A stretch of DNA of 64,000 bases from Nocardia spumae (GTDB taxonomy: Bacteria; Actinomycetota; Actinomycetes; Mycobacteriales; Mycobacteriaceae): the NCBI RefSeq assembly GCF_020733635.1, contig NZ_JAJFZL010000001.1, positions 5,704,001-5,768,000 of the forward strand. Direction: 5' to 3'. Position numbers and translations under genes: made by a program. This document shows, in pieces, positions 1 through 8,307 of this stretch. The stretch's first letter is position 1. Each line of letters opens with the position of its first letter. Under the pieces are notes generated by a model, which was given only the letters and a program-made list of their open reading frames with translations, searched no databases and was not told the origin of the DNA.

Positions 1-127
1 ACCGCTCCAGCGCGGCGCGGTCGGCGCGCAACTGCTCGCGGCTGTCCCGGCGTTTCGCGAATGGGCAATAGGGACAGTCGAAGTCGCACGACGCGAGCGG
101 GCCCCGATACAGAATGCTCAGATCCAT
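1..127 (-). CDS. STM4011-family radical SAM protein, 5' part only
   Basis: Partial gene: only the first 42 codons are in the window and the rest lies beyond the left edge. The N-terminus begins MDLSILYRGPLASCDFDCPYC and carries a CxxxCxxC triad (Cys14, Cys18, Cys21), the radical SAM [4Fe-4S] ligand pattern. It is the last visible member of a minus-strand operon, with its ATG 13 nt after the stop of the upstream radical SAM gene. The pairing of two radical SAM genes in this order is the arrangement of the Salmonella STM4012-STM4011 genes. Reaction and substrate are unknown. Family call rests on motif plus gene order. Confidence 0.82.
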   Translation of the reverse strand, partial: MDLSILYRGPLASCDFDCPYCPFAKRRDSREQLRADRAALER

Positions 128-140
128 CGACTTACCCGGA

Positions 141-1505
141 TCAGCGCGGCTCGTAGGCGGCCATGGCCGCCCGCACCGCCGGTGAGAACAGGCGCGGGCC
201 CAGGGCATCGGAGTACGACAGCCCCGCGGGGCTCAGCCGCAGCAACTCCGGGCCGGAATCCGGATCGAGCCAGCCCAGGTCCTCGAACTCGGCGAATTCG
301 GCGGGGAAGTGCTCGCGCGGGTAGGCGCCGAAGCGGTCCCGGTAGGCCGTGAGGTCCATCCCCTCGGCCCGCAGCAGCGACTGCAGCAGATGCCGGCGGC
401 GCGCCTCGTCCCCGTCGATGCGGTGGCCCACGTGCGGATGGGTGAAATCCGCTGTTCGGGTGTAGGTGTCGATGATGCCGCGCACTTCACGCATATCGAC
501 CGCGTAGTCGAACGAGTAGTGCAGCCCCGCCGTGTACGAGCGCGCACCACAGCCCAGGCCCACCATGCCGTCGGTCTGGCAGGCGTAGTCGGCGAATTCC
601 GACCCCGGCAGACCGTGCCCGGTGTGCGGCCGCCGGAACATGCGCATCGACACCTGCTCGTAGCCGGCGGCCAGCAGATGGTCGCGACCGAACGCGTACA
701 ACCTCATCCGCTGCGCATCCCATGCGGTCTCGGCCTCCGCGGCGGGCCGCGGGGAGGACGACCGGCCGAGACCGGTCAGCGGTCGCACGTACAGCGGATA
801 CAGGTACAACTCCTCCGGCTGCCAGGCCAGCGCCGCGTCCAGGGAGTACCGCCAGCTCCGTTCGGTCTGGCCCTCGATGCCGTAGATCAGATCGATGTTG
901 AGGATCGGGATCTCGGCCGCGCGGATCCGCCCCAGGGCGGCGTCGACCTCGGCGCGGTCCTGCGGCCGGACCGCGGATCGGGCCTCGGCCGGCACGAAAC
1001 TCTGCACGCCGATGCTGATCCGGGTGGCACCTCGCTCGGCGAGCACCGCGAGCCGGTCGGCGGTGGCGGTGCCCGGGGACGTCTCCACCGACAGTGGTGT
1101 CGCCCGCAGATCCGCACCCATGCGCCGCTCGGCGATATCGCACAGCCGCTCCAGCTCGGCCGCGGACAGGTAGGTGGGAGTACCCCCGCCGAACGCCGTG
1201 GCGGCGAAGCGGATCGGCCGGTCCCCCAGTGCCGCACGGACCGCCACCGCCTGCCGGTCGAGGGCGTCGAGATATCGGGTGGTCAGCTCGCCGGGCGCCC
1301 CGATGCGGGTGAACAGATTACAGAAGCCGCACCGGAATTCGCAGAAGGGAATGTGCGCGTACAGCGACAGCGCGTCGACCGGTTCGCCGGCCCACACCTC
1401 GCGCAGGCTCCGCCGATCGGGCAGCGGACGATAGGCGGTCTTGTGCGGATACCCGTACACGTAGTTCTGATACGGCCGGGGCCGGGTGCGGACAGTAGCG
1501 GTCAT
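141..1505 (-). CDS. STM4012-family radical SAM protein (HemN-like)
   Basis: Predicted radical SAM enzyme of 454 aa. The cluster-binding motif is HIPFCEFRCGFCNLF (Cys55, Cys59, Cys62), followed by the GGGTPTYL segment seen in HemN/coproporphyrinogen-dehydrogenase-like proteins, so the fold is HemN-like, but context argues against a heme role. The ATG start (protein begins MTATVRTRPRPYQNYVYGYP) overlaps the upstream stop as ATGA; the longer open frame upstream is Arg-rich and runs inside the preceding gene, so it was rejected. It is fourth in a five-gene operon matching Salmonella STM4015-STM4011. Substrate is unknown; modification of a peptide or small molecule made by the neighbouring ATP-grasp-like protein is an inference. 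Confidence 0.88.
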   Translation of the reverse strand: MTATVRTRPRPYQNYVYGYPHKTAYRPLPDRRSLREVWAGEPVDALSLYAHIPFCEFRCGFCNLFTRIGAPGELTTRYLDALDRQAVAVRAALGDRPIRFAATAFGGGTPTYLSAAELERLCDIAERRMGADLRATPLSVETSPGTATADRLAVLAERGATRISIGVQSFVPAEARSAVRPQDRAEVDAALGRIRAAEIPILNIDLIYGIEGQTERSWRYSLDAALAWQPEELYLYPLYVRPLTGLGRSSSPRPAAEAETAWDAQRMRLYAFGRDHLLAAGYEQVSMRMFRRPHTGHGLPGSEFADYACQTDGMVGLGCGARSYTAGLHYSFDYAVDMREVRGIIDTYTRTADFTHPHVGHRIDGDEARRRHLLQSLLRAEGMDLTAYRDRFGAYPREHFPAEFAEFEDLGWLDPDSGPELLRLSPAGLSYSDALGPRLFSPAVRAAMAAYEPR

Positions 1506-2365
1506 CGGGAACCCTCGAGGAAGAACTGAGCGTAGGGCACCGTCCAGACCGATTCGTGGCCCAGCCGGTGCCCGGTGAAACCGTCGTCGCCGTAGGCGGT
1601 GCCGTGATCGGAACACACGATGGTGAAACACCGGCGACGACGGCGAGCCGCGGCGAACAGGCGGCCGATGTGCCGGTCGACGTATTCCAGTGCGGCGGCG
1701 TGGGTTTCGCGAGTGTCACCCGCGTCGCGAGTCGCCCCCGGCAGATGGAACCAGTTCGGCTGATGCAGGGCCGACACATTGACGAACAGGAACAGGCGCT
1801 GCTCGGGCGGCACGGCTGCCACCACCTCCTCGGCACAGGCGATCTGCGCCTCGAACGAGCCGGGCGCGGCGACGGAGAACTCCGGTTCCCAGCGACTGTC
1901 CTGGAACAACCCCGGCAGGACACCGCCCAGCGGCCCGCGCTTGTTGAAGAAGCCCACACCACCGATGCAGACCGTGTGATATCCGCACTGTGCGAGGGCG
2001 GTCACCAGATCGGGACTGTCGTAGACGAAGGTGCGCCCGGCGGTGGTCTCACTCCCCTCGAAACGCGCGGCGAACAACCGCGGATGCGGTCCAGGAGTGG
2101 CCGGAGTGGGCAGGAAGCCCGCGAAGATCGCTTGGTGGGAGGCATAGGTGAAACTGCCCGGAGCATGGCGCTTCTCCCATCGCCCGCCCGGCAGGTGGCG
2201 AGCCAGATTCGGCAACCGGCCCGCCGCCGCCAGGTCGGCGGCGACGTCGTAGCGCAGGGTGTCGAGAGTGACCAGCAGCAGATCGTCGCGGCCGACCACC
2301 TCGTTCATATCCGGCGCGGCATCGTCGATGCCGGTGGCCGGTTCACGCGTGGACAGCGTGCTCAC
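1502..2365 (-). CDS. STM4013/SEN3800-family hydrolase (alkaline phosphatase superfamily)
   Basis: About 287 aa with the alkaline-phosphatase/sulfatase superfamily layout. LLLVTLDTLRYD near residues 29-40 supplies a metal-binding Asp, TYASHQAIFAGFLPTP near 73-88 places a candidate Ser/His nucleophile region, and a late SDHGTAYGDDG segment followed by HRLGHESVWTVPYA supplies the Asp/His metal ligands. A phosphoester or sulfate-ester hydrolase is likely; the substrate is unknown. The start is uncertain: the GTG used here overlaps the upstream gene by 23 nt, an in-frame CTG lies 8 nt after a GGAGG at its front, and an in-frame ATG at 2308 also precedes the conserved core. The stop overlaps the next ATG as ATGA. 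Confidence 0.85.
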   Translation of the reverse strand: MSTLSTREPATGIDDAAPDMNEVVGRDDLLLVTLDTLRYDVAADLAAAGRLPNLARHLPGGRWEKRHAPGSFTYASHQAIFAGFLPTPATPGPHPRLFAARFEGSETTAGRTFVYDSPDLVTALAQCGYHTVCIGGVGFFNKRGPLGGVLPGLFQDSRWEPEFSVAAPGSFEAQIACAEEVVAAVPPEQRLFLFVNVSALHQPNWFHLPGATRDAGDTRETHAAALEYVDRHIGRLFAAARRRRRCFTIVCSDHGTAYGDDGFTGHRLGHESVWTVPYAQFFLEGSR

Positions 2366-3473
2366 CTCCGATCGGACGTCGCGCGATCGCGGCGACCTGC
2401 GCATCGTAGGTATCACCGTCGAACCCACTGCCCGGCAGGGCGGGCAGGCCCGGCAGGAGGTCACCGAACGCGTTCACCTCACCCACCACGAATCGCCGCC
2501 AGCCGACTCCGGGCAGCACGTCGACGCCGACCCGGGAGAATCCCGGGAAGCAGGCAGCGGCACGCTCGGCGAGTTCGAGGACCTCCGGCCAGCGCCCGCC
2601 CGCCGATTCGGTGGCCGCGCGCGCCAGGTCGAGATCGCCGCGCGCTCCGCCCAGATGCAGATTCGTCATCGGGCTCGTGCCGGTCCGCACCACCGCGTGC
2701 GTGGCGCGACCGCCGACCACGACGACGCGCAGGTCGGCGCTGCGCCCGTGCTGAGATGCCTTGGGATGCCAGCGCTCCACGTGCAGGCCGTCGGGAGCGA
2801 GCGCGTCCACGATGGCCCCGACCTCCGCGTCGGTGCGGTACTGCCGCACCCGCAGCGAGTTGTACAGGTGGCCGGCGTCGTCGAGCTGGACCGACGTGGT
2901 GGCCTGGATCCGGCCCGAGCCGCTCGTCTGGATCGCCAGCACACCCGACGCGGAGGATCCGTGCGCGAGTTTGACGAAGGCGCGGCGCAGCCCCGCGGCG
3001 GCGAGCAATTCCCTGACCCCCGTCCAGCCCGCGATCGGTTCGAGCCGCCCCGAGGTCGGGGAAACCGGCACCGGCACACCGGCTTCGCGCAACACAGCAT
3101 GACAGCGACGTTTGTCGAACAGCACCGCGAGCTCGCCGGGATCGTCGAGAAGTTCCGCCCCGCAGGCTGTTACTCGCGCGCCGAGCGCGCGGGTGGCCGC
3201 GGTGAAGCGCTCGTACCAGCGCGCCGTACCCTCCACCCGCGTCGGGTCCGGCACCGCACGCCACCGTCGGTCGAGCACCGCGTCCTCACCGGGCGACTCG
3301 CAGCGGACGAGTTCACCGGGCGCGAAATCGGCACGGCCGGACACGACATCGCGCCAGCCGACCGTGCGCGCAGCGGGCAGGCCGGCCCGTCGCAGCGCCT
3401 CCTGGAACAGCCCGACCCGCCGATTGCCGGGAATACCGACCACCGCGATGCGCGTCGGCGCCGGATCGCTCAT
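2343..3473 (-). CDS. STM4014-family protein, ATP-grasp-like
   Basis: 376 aa. The N-terminus (RIAVVGIPGNRRVGLFQEALR) looks like an ATP-grasp pre-domain. The middle has FVKLAHGSSASGV, resembling the ATP-binding lysine and flexible loop, and the C-terminal third has RVVVVGGRATHAVVRTG followed by VGVDVLPG and FVVGEVNAFGDLLPGL, which places the metal-binding Glu/Asn of ATP-grasp ligases. It therefore probably forms a carboxylate-amine or similar acyl-phosphate-dependent bond. The ATG overlaps the upstream stop as ATGA, so it is translationally coupled to the LRR gene. Substrate unknown. The ATP-grasp reading is mine from motifs; the family assignment also rests on synteny. Confidence 0.83.
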   Translation of the reverse strand: MSDPAPTRIAVVGIPGNRRVGLFQEALRRAGLPAARTVGWRDVVSGRADFAPGELVRCESPGEDAVLDRRWRAVPDPTRVEGTARWYERFTAATRALGARVTACGAELLDDPGELAVLFDKRRCHAVLREAGVPVPVSPTSGRLEPIAGWTGVRELLAAAGLRRAFVKLAHGSSASGVLAIQTSGSGRIQATTSVQLDDAGHLYNSLRVRQYRTDAEVGAIVDALAPDGLHVERWHPKASQHGRSADLRVVVVGGRATHAVVRTGTSPMTNLHLGGARGDLDLARAATESAGGRWPEVLELAERAAACFPGFSRVGVDVLPGVGWRRFVVGEVNAFGDLLPGLPALPGSGFDGDTYDAQVAAIARRPIGGEHAVHA

Positions 3474-4411
3474 TCCGCCACGGCGGTGTAGCGCTCCTCG
3501 CGCTCACCGGAATCGCTCTCACATTCCGACAGGTCCACCTCGACGCCGGGCAGGGCCGCCAACAGCCGGTTGCGCATCGACTCGCCGATGAAATGGTGGT
3601 GCAGATCCAGATTCTTCAGATGGGTCAGCGGCTGACCGCCGAGCAGCGCCTCGACGCCCTCGTCCCCCAGGGTCCCCATGGACAGGTCCAGGGTGCTCAG
3701 CCGCGGCACCACCGGGGCGGAGGCCAGGGCCGCGGCGATCTCGTCCTGAATCTCGCTGTTGCGCAGGGCGAGTGAGCGCAGCTTCGGCAGCCGGGTGCCC
3801 TGCAGCAGCGGTTCCAGGTCCGCGACCGTGGCATTGCCGCCGTACCAGGAGGTACCCAACCAGATGTCGAGATGTTCGAGCGCCGGGAAGTCACTGGCGG
3901 CGATACCACGCACCACCTCACCGTCGAGACCACCGGTCTGCACGACCAGGGAACGCAGGGTCGCGTGCGAGGCCGGCGGAAAGGCCAGATGCTCACCGCC
4001 GCGCACCCCGAATTCCAGCAGTTGATCGAAGGCGCTCAGCAACGGCGTCACATCCGACTGGTTGATCCAGGAGATCTCGCTCTCCTCGAAGGTGACGTCG
4101 CCGACGAACAGCGCCCGCAGATTCGAGAACCGATCGCGCACCGCGAGCAGTTCGTTGATCACCAATTCCGAACTCTCGTCGTACATCTCGCCCCACACCC
4201 CGATCACCAGCGCCCGCACGGCGGACGGATCGACCGCGTCGAGGAAGCGTGCGAAGGTCTGCGGCCAGGTCTCGTCGGAGTCCCCGAACGGATCGGCCGA
4301 GATACGCCACGCGACCTCGTCCGCACCGGGCAGCTCGGCGGTCGAATCGGCGTCGGGAAAGGCGACAACCGGTAGCCCGTGCCAGGTTTCGAGGTGGTCG
4401 GAAACGGTCAT
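3470..4411 (-). CDS. STM4015-family leucine-rich-repeat-like protein
   Basis: 313 aa, first gene of the minus-strand operon. The C-terminal two thirds contain irregular leucine-rich repeats (for example LEHLDIWLGTSWYGGNATV, LRSLALRNSEI, LSTLDLSMGTLGDEGVEALLGG, LKNLDLHHHFIGE), so it is likely a cytoplasmic binding or scaffold protein; there is no signal peptide. The N-terminal third is acidic and Trp-rich. The 176 bp to the divergent small gene must hold the promoters for both directions; no clear -35/-10 pair was picked. In Salmonella the homologous gene sits in the same five-gene group. It could be a substrate-recognition subunit for the radical SAM and ATP-grasp-like enzymes, which is inference. 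Confidence 0.82.
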   Translation of the reverse strand: MTVSDHLETWHGLPVVAFPDADSTAELPGADEVAWRISADPFGDSDETWPQTFARFLDAVDPSAVRALVIGVWGEMYDESSELVINELLAVRDRFSNLRALFVGDVTFEESEISWINQSDVTPLLSAFDQLLEFGVRGGEHLAFPPASHATLRSLVVQTGGLDGEVVRGIAASDFPALEHLDIWLGTSWYGGNATVADLEPLLQGTRLPKLRSLALRNSEIQDEIAAALASAPVVPRLSTLDLSMGTLGDEGVEALLGGQPLTHLKNLDLHHHFIGESMRNRLLAALPGVEVDLSECESDSGEREERYTAVAE

Positions 4412-4587
4412 GTCAGCGGCTCCGTGGACGAAAGTGTCGATCAGGTGTCAGCAGTTTGTATCAAGTCGCACCGACATCGGGCGGCCCGGCCCGCATCCGG
4501 CGATCGGCGGCGTCGGCGATGTCGGACCCGAGGGCTATCTTCGGCAGCACGGCCGGCGCGCGAGGCGCCGGTCCAGGAGGGAAAATC

Positions 4588-4908
4588 GTGTTCCGACAGG
4601 GAGATGTGCTGATCGTGCCGGTGGCCGAGCAGTCGGTACCGCGGGCAGTGCTCGACGCACCCGGTGAACCGCGCGACGCGCGCGGCCGGATGGTGCTGGC
4701 CCTCGGGGGGGTGACCGGGCACACGCACGCGCTGATCGCGCCGGGCCGATTGATCCGCACCGGCGGTGACGGCGCGATGCTGCACCTGCCGGAGGGCGGG
4801 CGAGTCGTCCACGAGGAGCATGCGGCCATCCCACTGCCCAAGGGGTGGTTCCGCATTGTGCGCCAGCGGGAGTACATTCCGGGTTCCGTCCGAGTGGTGG
4901 CGGACTGA
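4588..4908 (+). CDS. Small His-containing protein of the STM401x locus, unknown function
   Basis: 106 aa starting at GTG, chosen because AGGAGG lies 7 nt upstream. The sequence begins FRQGDVLIVPV and contains GGVTGHTHALI and VVHEEHAAIPLPKGWFRIVRQREY. The HTH and HEEH clusters suggest a metal-binding cupin-like beta-barrel, but this is inferred from residues only. No signal peptide. The stop is 3 nt before the next ATG, so it forms a two-gene unit with the DUF6745-type gene, transcribed divergently from the STM4015-STM4011 operon. I recognise the pairing with DUF6745-type proteins as recurrent but know no assigned role. Confidence 0.75.
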   Translation: MFRQGDVLIVPVAEQSVPRAVLDAPGEPRDARGRMVLALGGVTGHTHALIAPGRLIRTGGDGAMLHLPEGGRVVHEEHAAIPLPKGWFRIVRQREYIPGSVRVVAD

Positions 4909-4911
4909 ACC

Positions 4912-5952
4912 ATGAAAGGAAGTGGAGTGCAGCAACTTTCGGACTGGCGTTCGATCGCCGCCGCGGTCGGGCCGGTCGACCGGCCCGCGGCCGAGGCCGG
5001 GGTCCGCGCGGCGTACCGCGACGCGGGCCTGCCCGAACCCGATCAGATCGTCTGGGTGCCGTCCCCGCTGGCGGCGGTCGGCGCGGTCCGCGCACTCGAC
5101 GATCCGGGTGCCGCTGTGCGCGAACGCATCCGAACCGCCCCCTGGGCGGCCGCGCGCGAGCGCGTCCACGACGAACTCGGCGCCGACGGCTGGGCGGCGC
5201 ACTGGCGCGCCACCGGGGCCCCGCTGTGGGATATCATCCGCGCACTGGCCGACCGGCTCCGTGACGGCGTGGTCGCGCAGCTCGTCACCGTGGACCCGGC
5301 CGACCGCCCGGCTCGGATCGCGGCCGAGCGCGAGGTGCGCGGCGTGCTGCTCGACGCGGTACTCGGCCAGCACGATGCTGCCTGGCTGGCCGCCTTCGAC
5401 GGCCGGGACCACAACCTCGGCGGTCTGATGGAGGTGGCCCGCGGCGCGGGCTGGTGGTGGCCGTACGAGCGGGCCGCCGTCGTCAGCGAACGCCCGGTGC
5501 GATTGCGGCGCGACGAGGCCGGCCGCCTGCACAGCGACGACGGTCCGGCGGTGGCGTTCGGCGACGGATTCGCCCTGCACGCCTGGCGCGGTATGCCGGT
5601 ACCGGCCGACTTCTTCGCCGGGCTCGGCTCGCTCACCGCCGAGCGCATCCGCACCGAGGAAAATGCCGAACTGCGCCGAGTGCTGCTCGAGCACTACGGC
5701 TACGACCGGTATCTGGCCGAGTCCGGAGCCGAACCCGTCCACCGCGACGACGCCGGAATCCTGTGGCGTATCCCGCTTCCCGACGATGAGGACGTGGTCA
5801 TGGTGGAGGTCGTCAACTCCACGCCGGAACCCGACGGCACCCACCGCACCTACTGGTTGCGGGTGCCGCCGAGCACGCGCACCGCGACCGAAGGGGTGGC
5901 GTGGACGTTCGGCCTCGACGCCGAGGAGTACCTCCCGGTCCGGCAGACCTGA
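4912..5952 (+). CDS. DUF6745 domain-containing protein
   Basis: 346 aa, no signal peptide or membrane segment. The signature region near residues 190-225 is RLRRDEAGRLHSDDGPAVAF, DGFALHAWRGMPVPADFF, the LHxxDGPA block typical of the DUF6745 family, and the C-terminal part is mixed alpha/beta and acidic. The upstream half is helical and Ala/Trp-rich. The ATG follows the preceding stop by 3 nt; a GTG at 4927 (sixth codon) has a better-spaced AAGGAAG and may be the true start. Function is unknown. Its divergent placement against an STM4015-STM4011 operon suggests it belongs to the same system, perhaps as sensor, substrate or target. Confidence 0.85.
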   Translation: MKGSGVQQLSDWRSIAAAVGPVDRPAAEAGVRAAYRDAGLPEPDQIVWVPSPLAAVGAVRALDDPGAAVRERIRTAPWAAARERVHDELGADGWAAHWRATGAPLWDIIRALADRLRDGVVAQLVTVDPADRPARIAAEREVRGVLLDAVLGQHDAAWLAAFDGRDHNLGGLMEVARGAGWWWPYERAAVVSERPVRLRRDEAGRLHSDDGPAVAFGDGFALHAWRGMPVPADFFAGLGSLTAERIRTEENAELRRVLLEHYGYDRYLAESGAEPVHRDDAGILWRIPLPDDEDVVMVEVVNSTPEPDGTHRTYWLRVPPSTRTATEGVAWTFGLDAEEYLPVRQT

Positions 5953-5958
5953 GCGGCG

Positions 5959-6756
5959 CTACCTGCCCGCGTAGATCTCGCGCATCGTCGATCCCATGAC
6001 GGCGACCGCCCGCTTGCGCGGCAGCAGACGCGACAGCAGCAGGCCGCTGAACCTGTTGGCGCGCCCGGGAATCACCGACGGCCGCTTGCCGAGGGCGGCC
6101 AAACCCGCGGCGACCACCGGGCCCACCGGCATCACCTTCGGCGAACTGCGAATCTGCCGCGGCGCATCCGCACGGTATCCGGGCGTGTCGGTCGGACCGG
6201 GGATGACCGCGACGACGTCGACCCCGCGCGGACGCCATTCGTCCCACAGGGTTTCGGCGAGGTTCAGGGTGAGGGCCTTGGTCCCGGCGTAGGAGCCGTA
6301 CATGGGAGTGCCGAGCAGACCCGACATCGAGCTCAGCAACACCACGCCGCCGCGGCCGCGCTCGATCATCGGCGGGACGAAGCGGTGCAGGACCGTCATC
6401 ATGGCGGTGACGTTGATGTCGACGACCTTGCGATGCCGTTCCAGTGGAGTATCGAGCCACAGACCGCAGACCGACAATCCGGCGTTGTACACGATCATCC
6501 CGAGTTCGACCTCGTCGACCAGGAGCGCGACCGATTCCAGAACGTCGGCGGAGGTGATGTCGCCGGTGATCGCCTGGGTGCGCACGCCGTACCGCTGCGC
6601 CACATCCGTTGCGAGCGTGTCGAGTTCGTCCTGTTCGAGCGCCACCATGATCAGATTCAGGCCACGTTCGGCGAGCTGCCGGCAGAACTCGGCTCCCAGC
6701 CCGACCGCGGCGCCCACCACCAGCGCCCACGGTCCGTACCGCTGCGGATAGCTCAT
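5959..6756 (-). CDS. Short-chain dehydrogenase/reductase (SDR)
   Basis: 265 aa NAD(P)-dependent oxidoreductase. It shows an N-terminal nucleotide-binding loop (VVGAAVGLGAEF), NAG in the middle (IVYNAGLSV), a catalytic Ser region (LLSSMSGLLG) and YAGTK with the catalytic Tyr/Lys. The ATG is supported by GAGGAG about 6 nt upstream. The C-terminal tail (LLLSRLLPRKRAVAVMGS) is hydrophobic and basic and could associate with membrane. The stop is 6 bp from the end of the convergent DUF6745 gene. It resembles a second SDR at 12.1-12.9 kb in its YGPWA start region. Substrate unknown; a lipid or steroid-like ketone/alcohol is plausible. Confidence 0.9.
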   Translation of the reverse strand: MSYPQRYGPWALVVGAAVGLGAEFCRQLAERGLNLIMVALEQDELDTLATDVAQRYGVRTQAITGDITSADVLESVALLVDEVELGMIVYNAGLSVCGLWLDTPLERHRKVVDINVTAMMTVLHRFVPPMIERGRGGVVLLSSMSGLLGTPMYGSYAGTKALTLNLAETLWDEWRPRGVDVVAVIPGPTDTPGYRADAPRQIRSSPKVMPVGPVVAAGLAALGKRPSVIPGRANRFSGLLLSRLLPRKRAVAVMGSTMREIYAGR

Positions 6757-6886
6757 CTGTACTCCTCGACTCCGATCAGAAACGAATGCGATCCCGATCA
6801 TCGCATCCGAGATCCGGTGTCACCCGTGCGGAAAGGACTTCGAGGAGTCGCGGCCGAGCCGGTGTCCGGCCCGCGCGACAGTCGGA

Positions 6887-7132
6887 TCAGGCGATGCGAG
6901 CGGGCAGATGCTCCCAGCCGCGCACGGTCGAGGTCGGTGACAGCCGCGCGGCGGACATGCCCACCTCCCACTCCGGGAACCGCTTCAAGATCTCCTCGAG
7001 CGCGATCCTGCCCTCGAGCCGGGCCGGCGCCGACCCGAGGCAGAAATGCGTGCCGACGCTGAACGACAGATGCGGTTGTGGTGCGCGCGTGATATCGAAA
7101 ACGTCACCATCCGGAGCGAATTGGCGATGACC
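6887..7132 (-). pseudogene. Cytochrome P450, 3' remnant
   Basis: About 80 codons of an open frame that match only the C-terminal end of a bacterial P450: the approach to the heme loop ([14 protein letters not shown]), the heme-binding loop [17 protein letters not shown] with its cysteine, the L-helix and a normal TGA end. There is no start codon and an in-frame TAG lies just upstream, so the N-terminal three quarters, including the I-helix and ExxR, are gone. No neighbouring fragment of the missing part was found. It is a deletion remnant, probably untranslated. Confidence 0.85.
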
Positions 7133-7198
7133 CTACATCCCGAGAACAAGAACGCAATAGCAAATCAACGCGGGTAGCGTTTCAGATCCGAGCGCGGA

Positions 7199-8185
7199 TC
7201 ACCAGCGGTTGCGCGCCTCCTCCGCCCAGCCGGTGAGCCCGTCCAGGTCGACCCAGCGGCCGTCGTCGGCACAGGCCCGGCCGGTGAAATGACCGAAGCA
7301 CTGATGGGTGTCGTTGGCCAGCACGCCGAGCGCCGTCCGGGACTCGCGCACGTGGAAGGGCGTGAATTCGACCTCCACCCGCGGACCGGTGATCCGCCAC
7401 GGCCGCATCCAGTCCGCGCGGTCGTAGTCCCAGCCGAGATCGTCACCGATCTTGTGCAACCGGCCATCCACGAACAGCGCGTTCTCGGTCGATCCGGTGC
7501 CGTCGGTCCATTTGCCGCCCAGCTGGATCGCCACCCCGGGGCCACATCCGGCCGCCCAGTTCCAGGCCACCGAATAGGGCCACTTACCGCGGCCGTGGTC
7601 GAGAACGGCGAAACCCGAGTCGATCACGTGCGCGACCCCGTCGACAGTGAGGGTGCCGGTCACCGGCCGCCCGAGATCCTTCACCGTGTACTGGAACCGG
7701 GTCGGACTCCAGGGCACGACGACGCCCAGCGATTCGTGGCCGACCGGCAGCACGGCCCGCAGATCGATATCGATACGAGGCGTGGTGGCGTGAATACTGG
7801 TGCCGCCCAGCTCGTTCCGCAATTCGATGACCACGTCGCCGGCCTGCCCCGAGGCGGTATCGACACCGCTGCGATCGGGCAGCCGGACCCCCCGTGCCAG
7901 CGGTGTGACGACATCGGTGGCGACTTCGGTGCCGTCGCGCCGATCGAGCAGGTAGATCCCCTGCAGCCCAGCGTAATCCAGCGATGTCAGCACGATGCCG
8001 ATGATGTAGTCCGCGGTGACGATCCCCCAGTACTCCCACCGCTTGCACCGGCCCCAGCCCCGCAGATTCGCGCGGTGCAGCGGCCGCCTGGTCCAGCCGA
8101 CCGCGTCGGGATTCAGCCGTCCCCGGGGCGTGCACAGATCGACCCGCTCGGCGATCTCCCGCTCCGCGGTCGTGACCTCGCCCAT
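7199..8185 (-). CDS. DUF2804 domain-containing protein
   Basis: 328 aa, soluble, with the DUF2804 layout: an N-terminal region RPLHRANLRGWGRCKRWEYW with a Trp/Arg-rich motif, a long beta-rich body, and a late CFGHFTGRACADDGRWV segment. The ATG start is supported by AAGGAGGA 6 nt upstream; a longer frame starting 30 nt earlier has no such signal. Function is not established; the fold is related to lipocalin/hydroxyneurosporene-synthase-like beta-barrels, suggesting hydrophobic ligand handling (inference). It is divergent from a TetR regulator, with a double palindrome between them, so the pair is probably co-regulated. Confidence 0.85.
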   Translation of the reverse strand: MGEVTTAEREIAERVDLCTPRGRLNPDAVGWTRRPLHRANLRGWGRCKRWEYWGIVTADYIIGIVLTSLDYAGLQGIYLLDRRDGTEVATDVVTPLARGVRLPDRSGVDTASGQAGDVVIELRNELGGTSIHATTPRIDIDLRAVLPVGHESLGVVVPWSPTRFQYTVKDLGRPVTGTLTVDGVAHVIDSGFAVLDHGRGKWPYSVAWNWAAGCGPGVAIQLGGKWTDGTGSTENALFVDGRLHKIGDDLGWDYDRADWMRPWRITGPRVEVEFTPFHVRESRTALGVLANDTHQCFGHFTGRACADDGRWVDLDGLTGWAEEARNRW

Positions 8186-8307
8186 CCGATCCTCCTTCGT
8201 CGCCTCGCGCCGCAACCGCGCATCACGTTCCGGGCACGTCGCGTGCTGAGCGGCTGACGCGGACAGCGATCCCGGTCATGCTGGACGCGGTTGCACTCGC
8301 GTTTACC

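Noticed and set aside
309..1529. Long open frame on the plus strand across the STM4012 gene
   Set aside because: It is antisense to a gene with clear radical SAM motifs and reads as basic, low-complexity protein; high-GC shadow.
1556..2974. Long plus-strand frame opposite the STM4013/STM4014 genes
   Set aside because: No start signal, Arg/Gly/Pro-rich, antisense to conserved genes.
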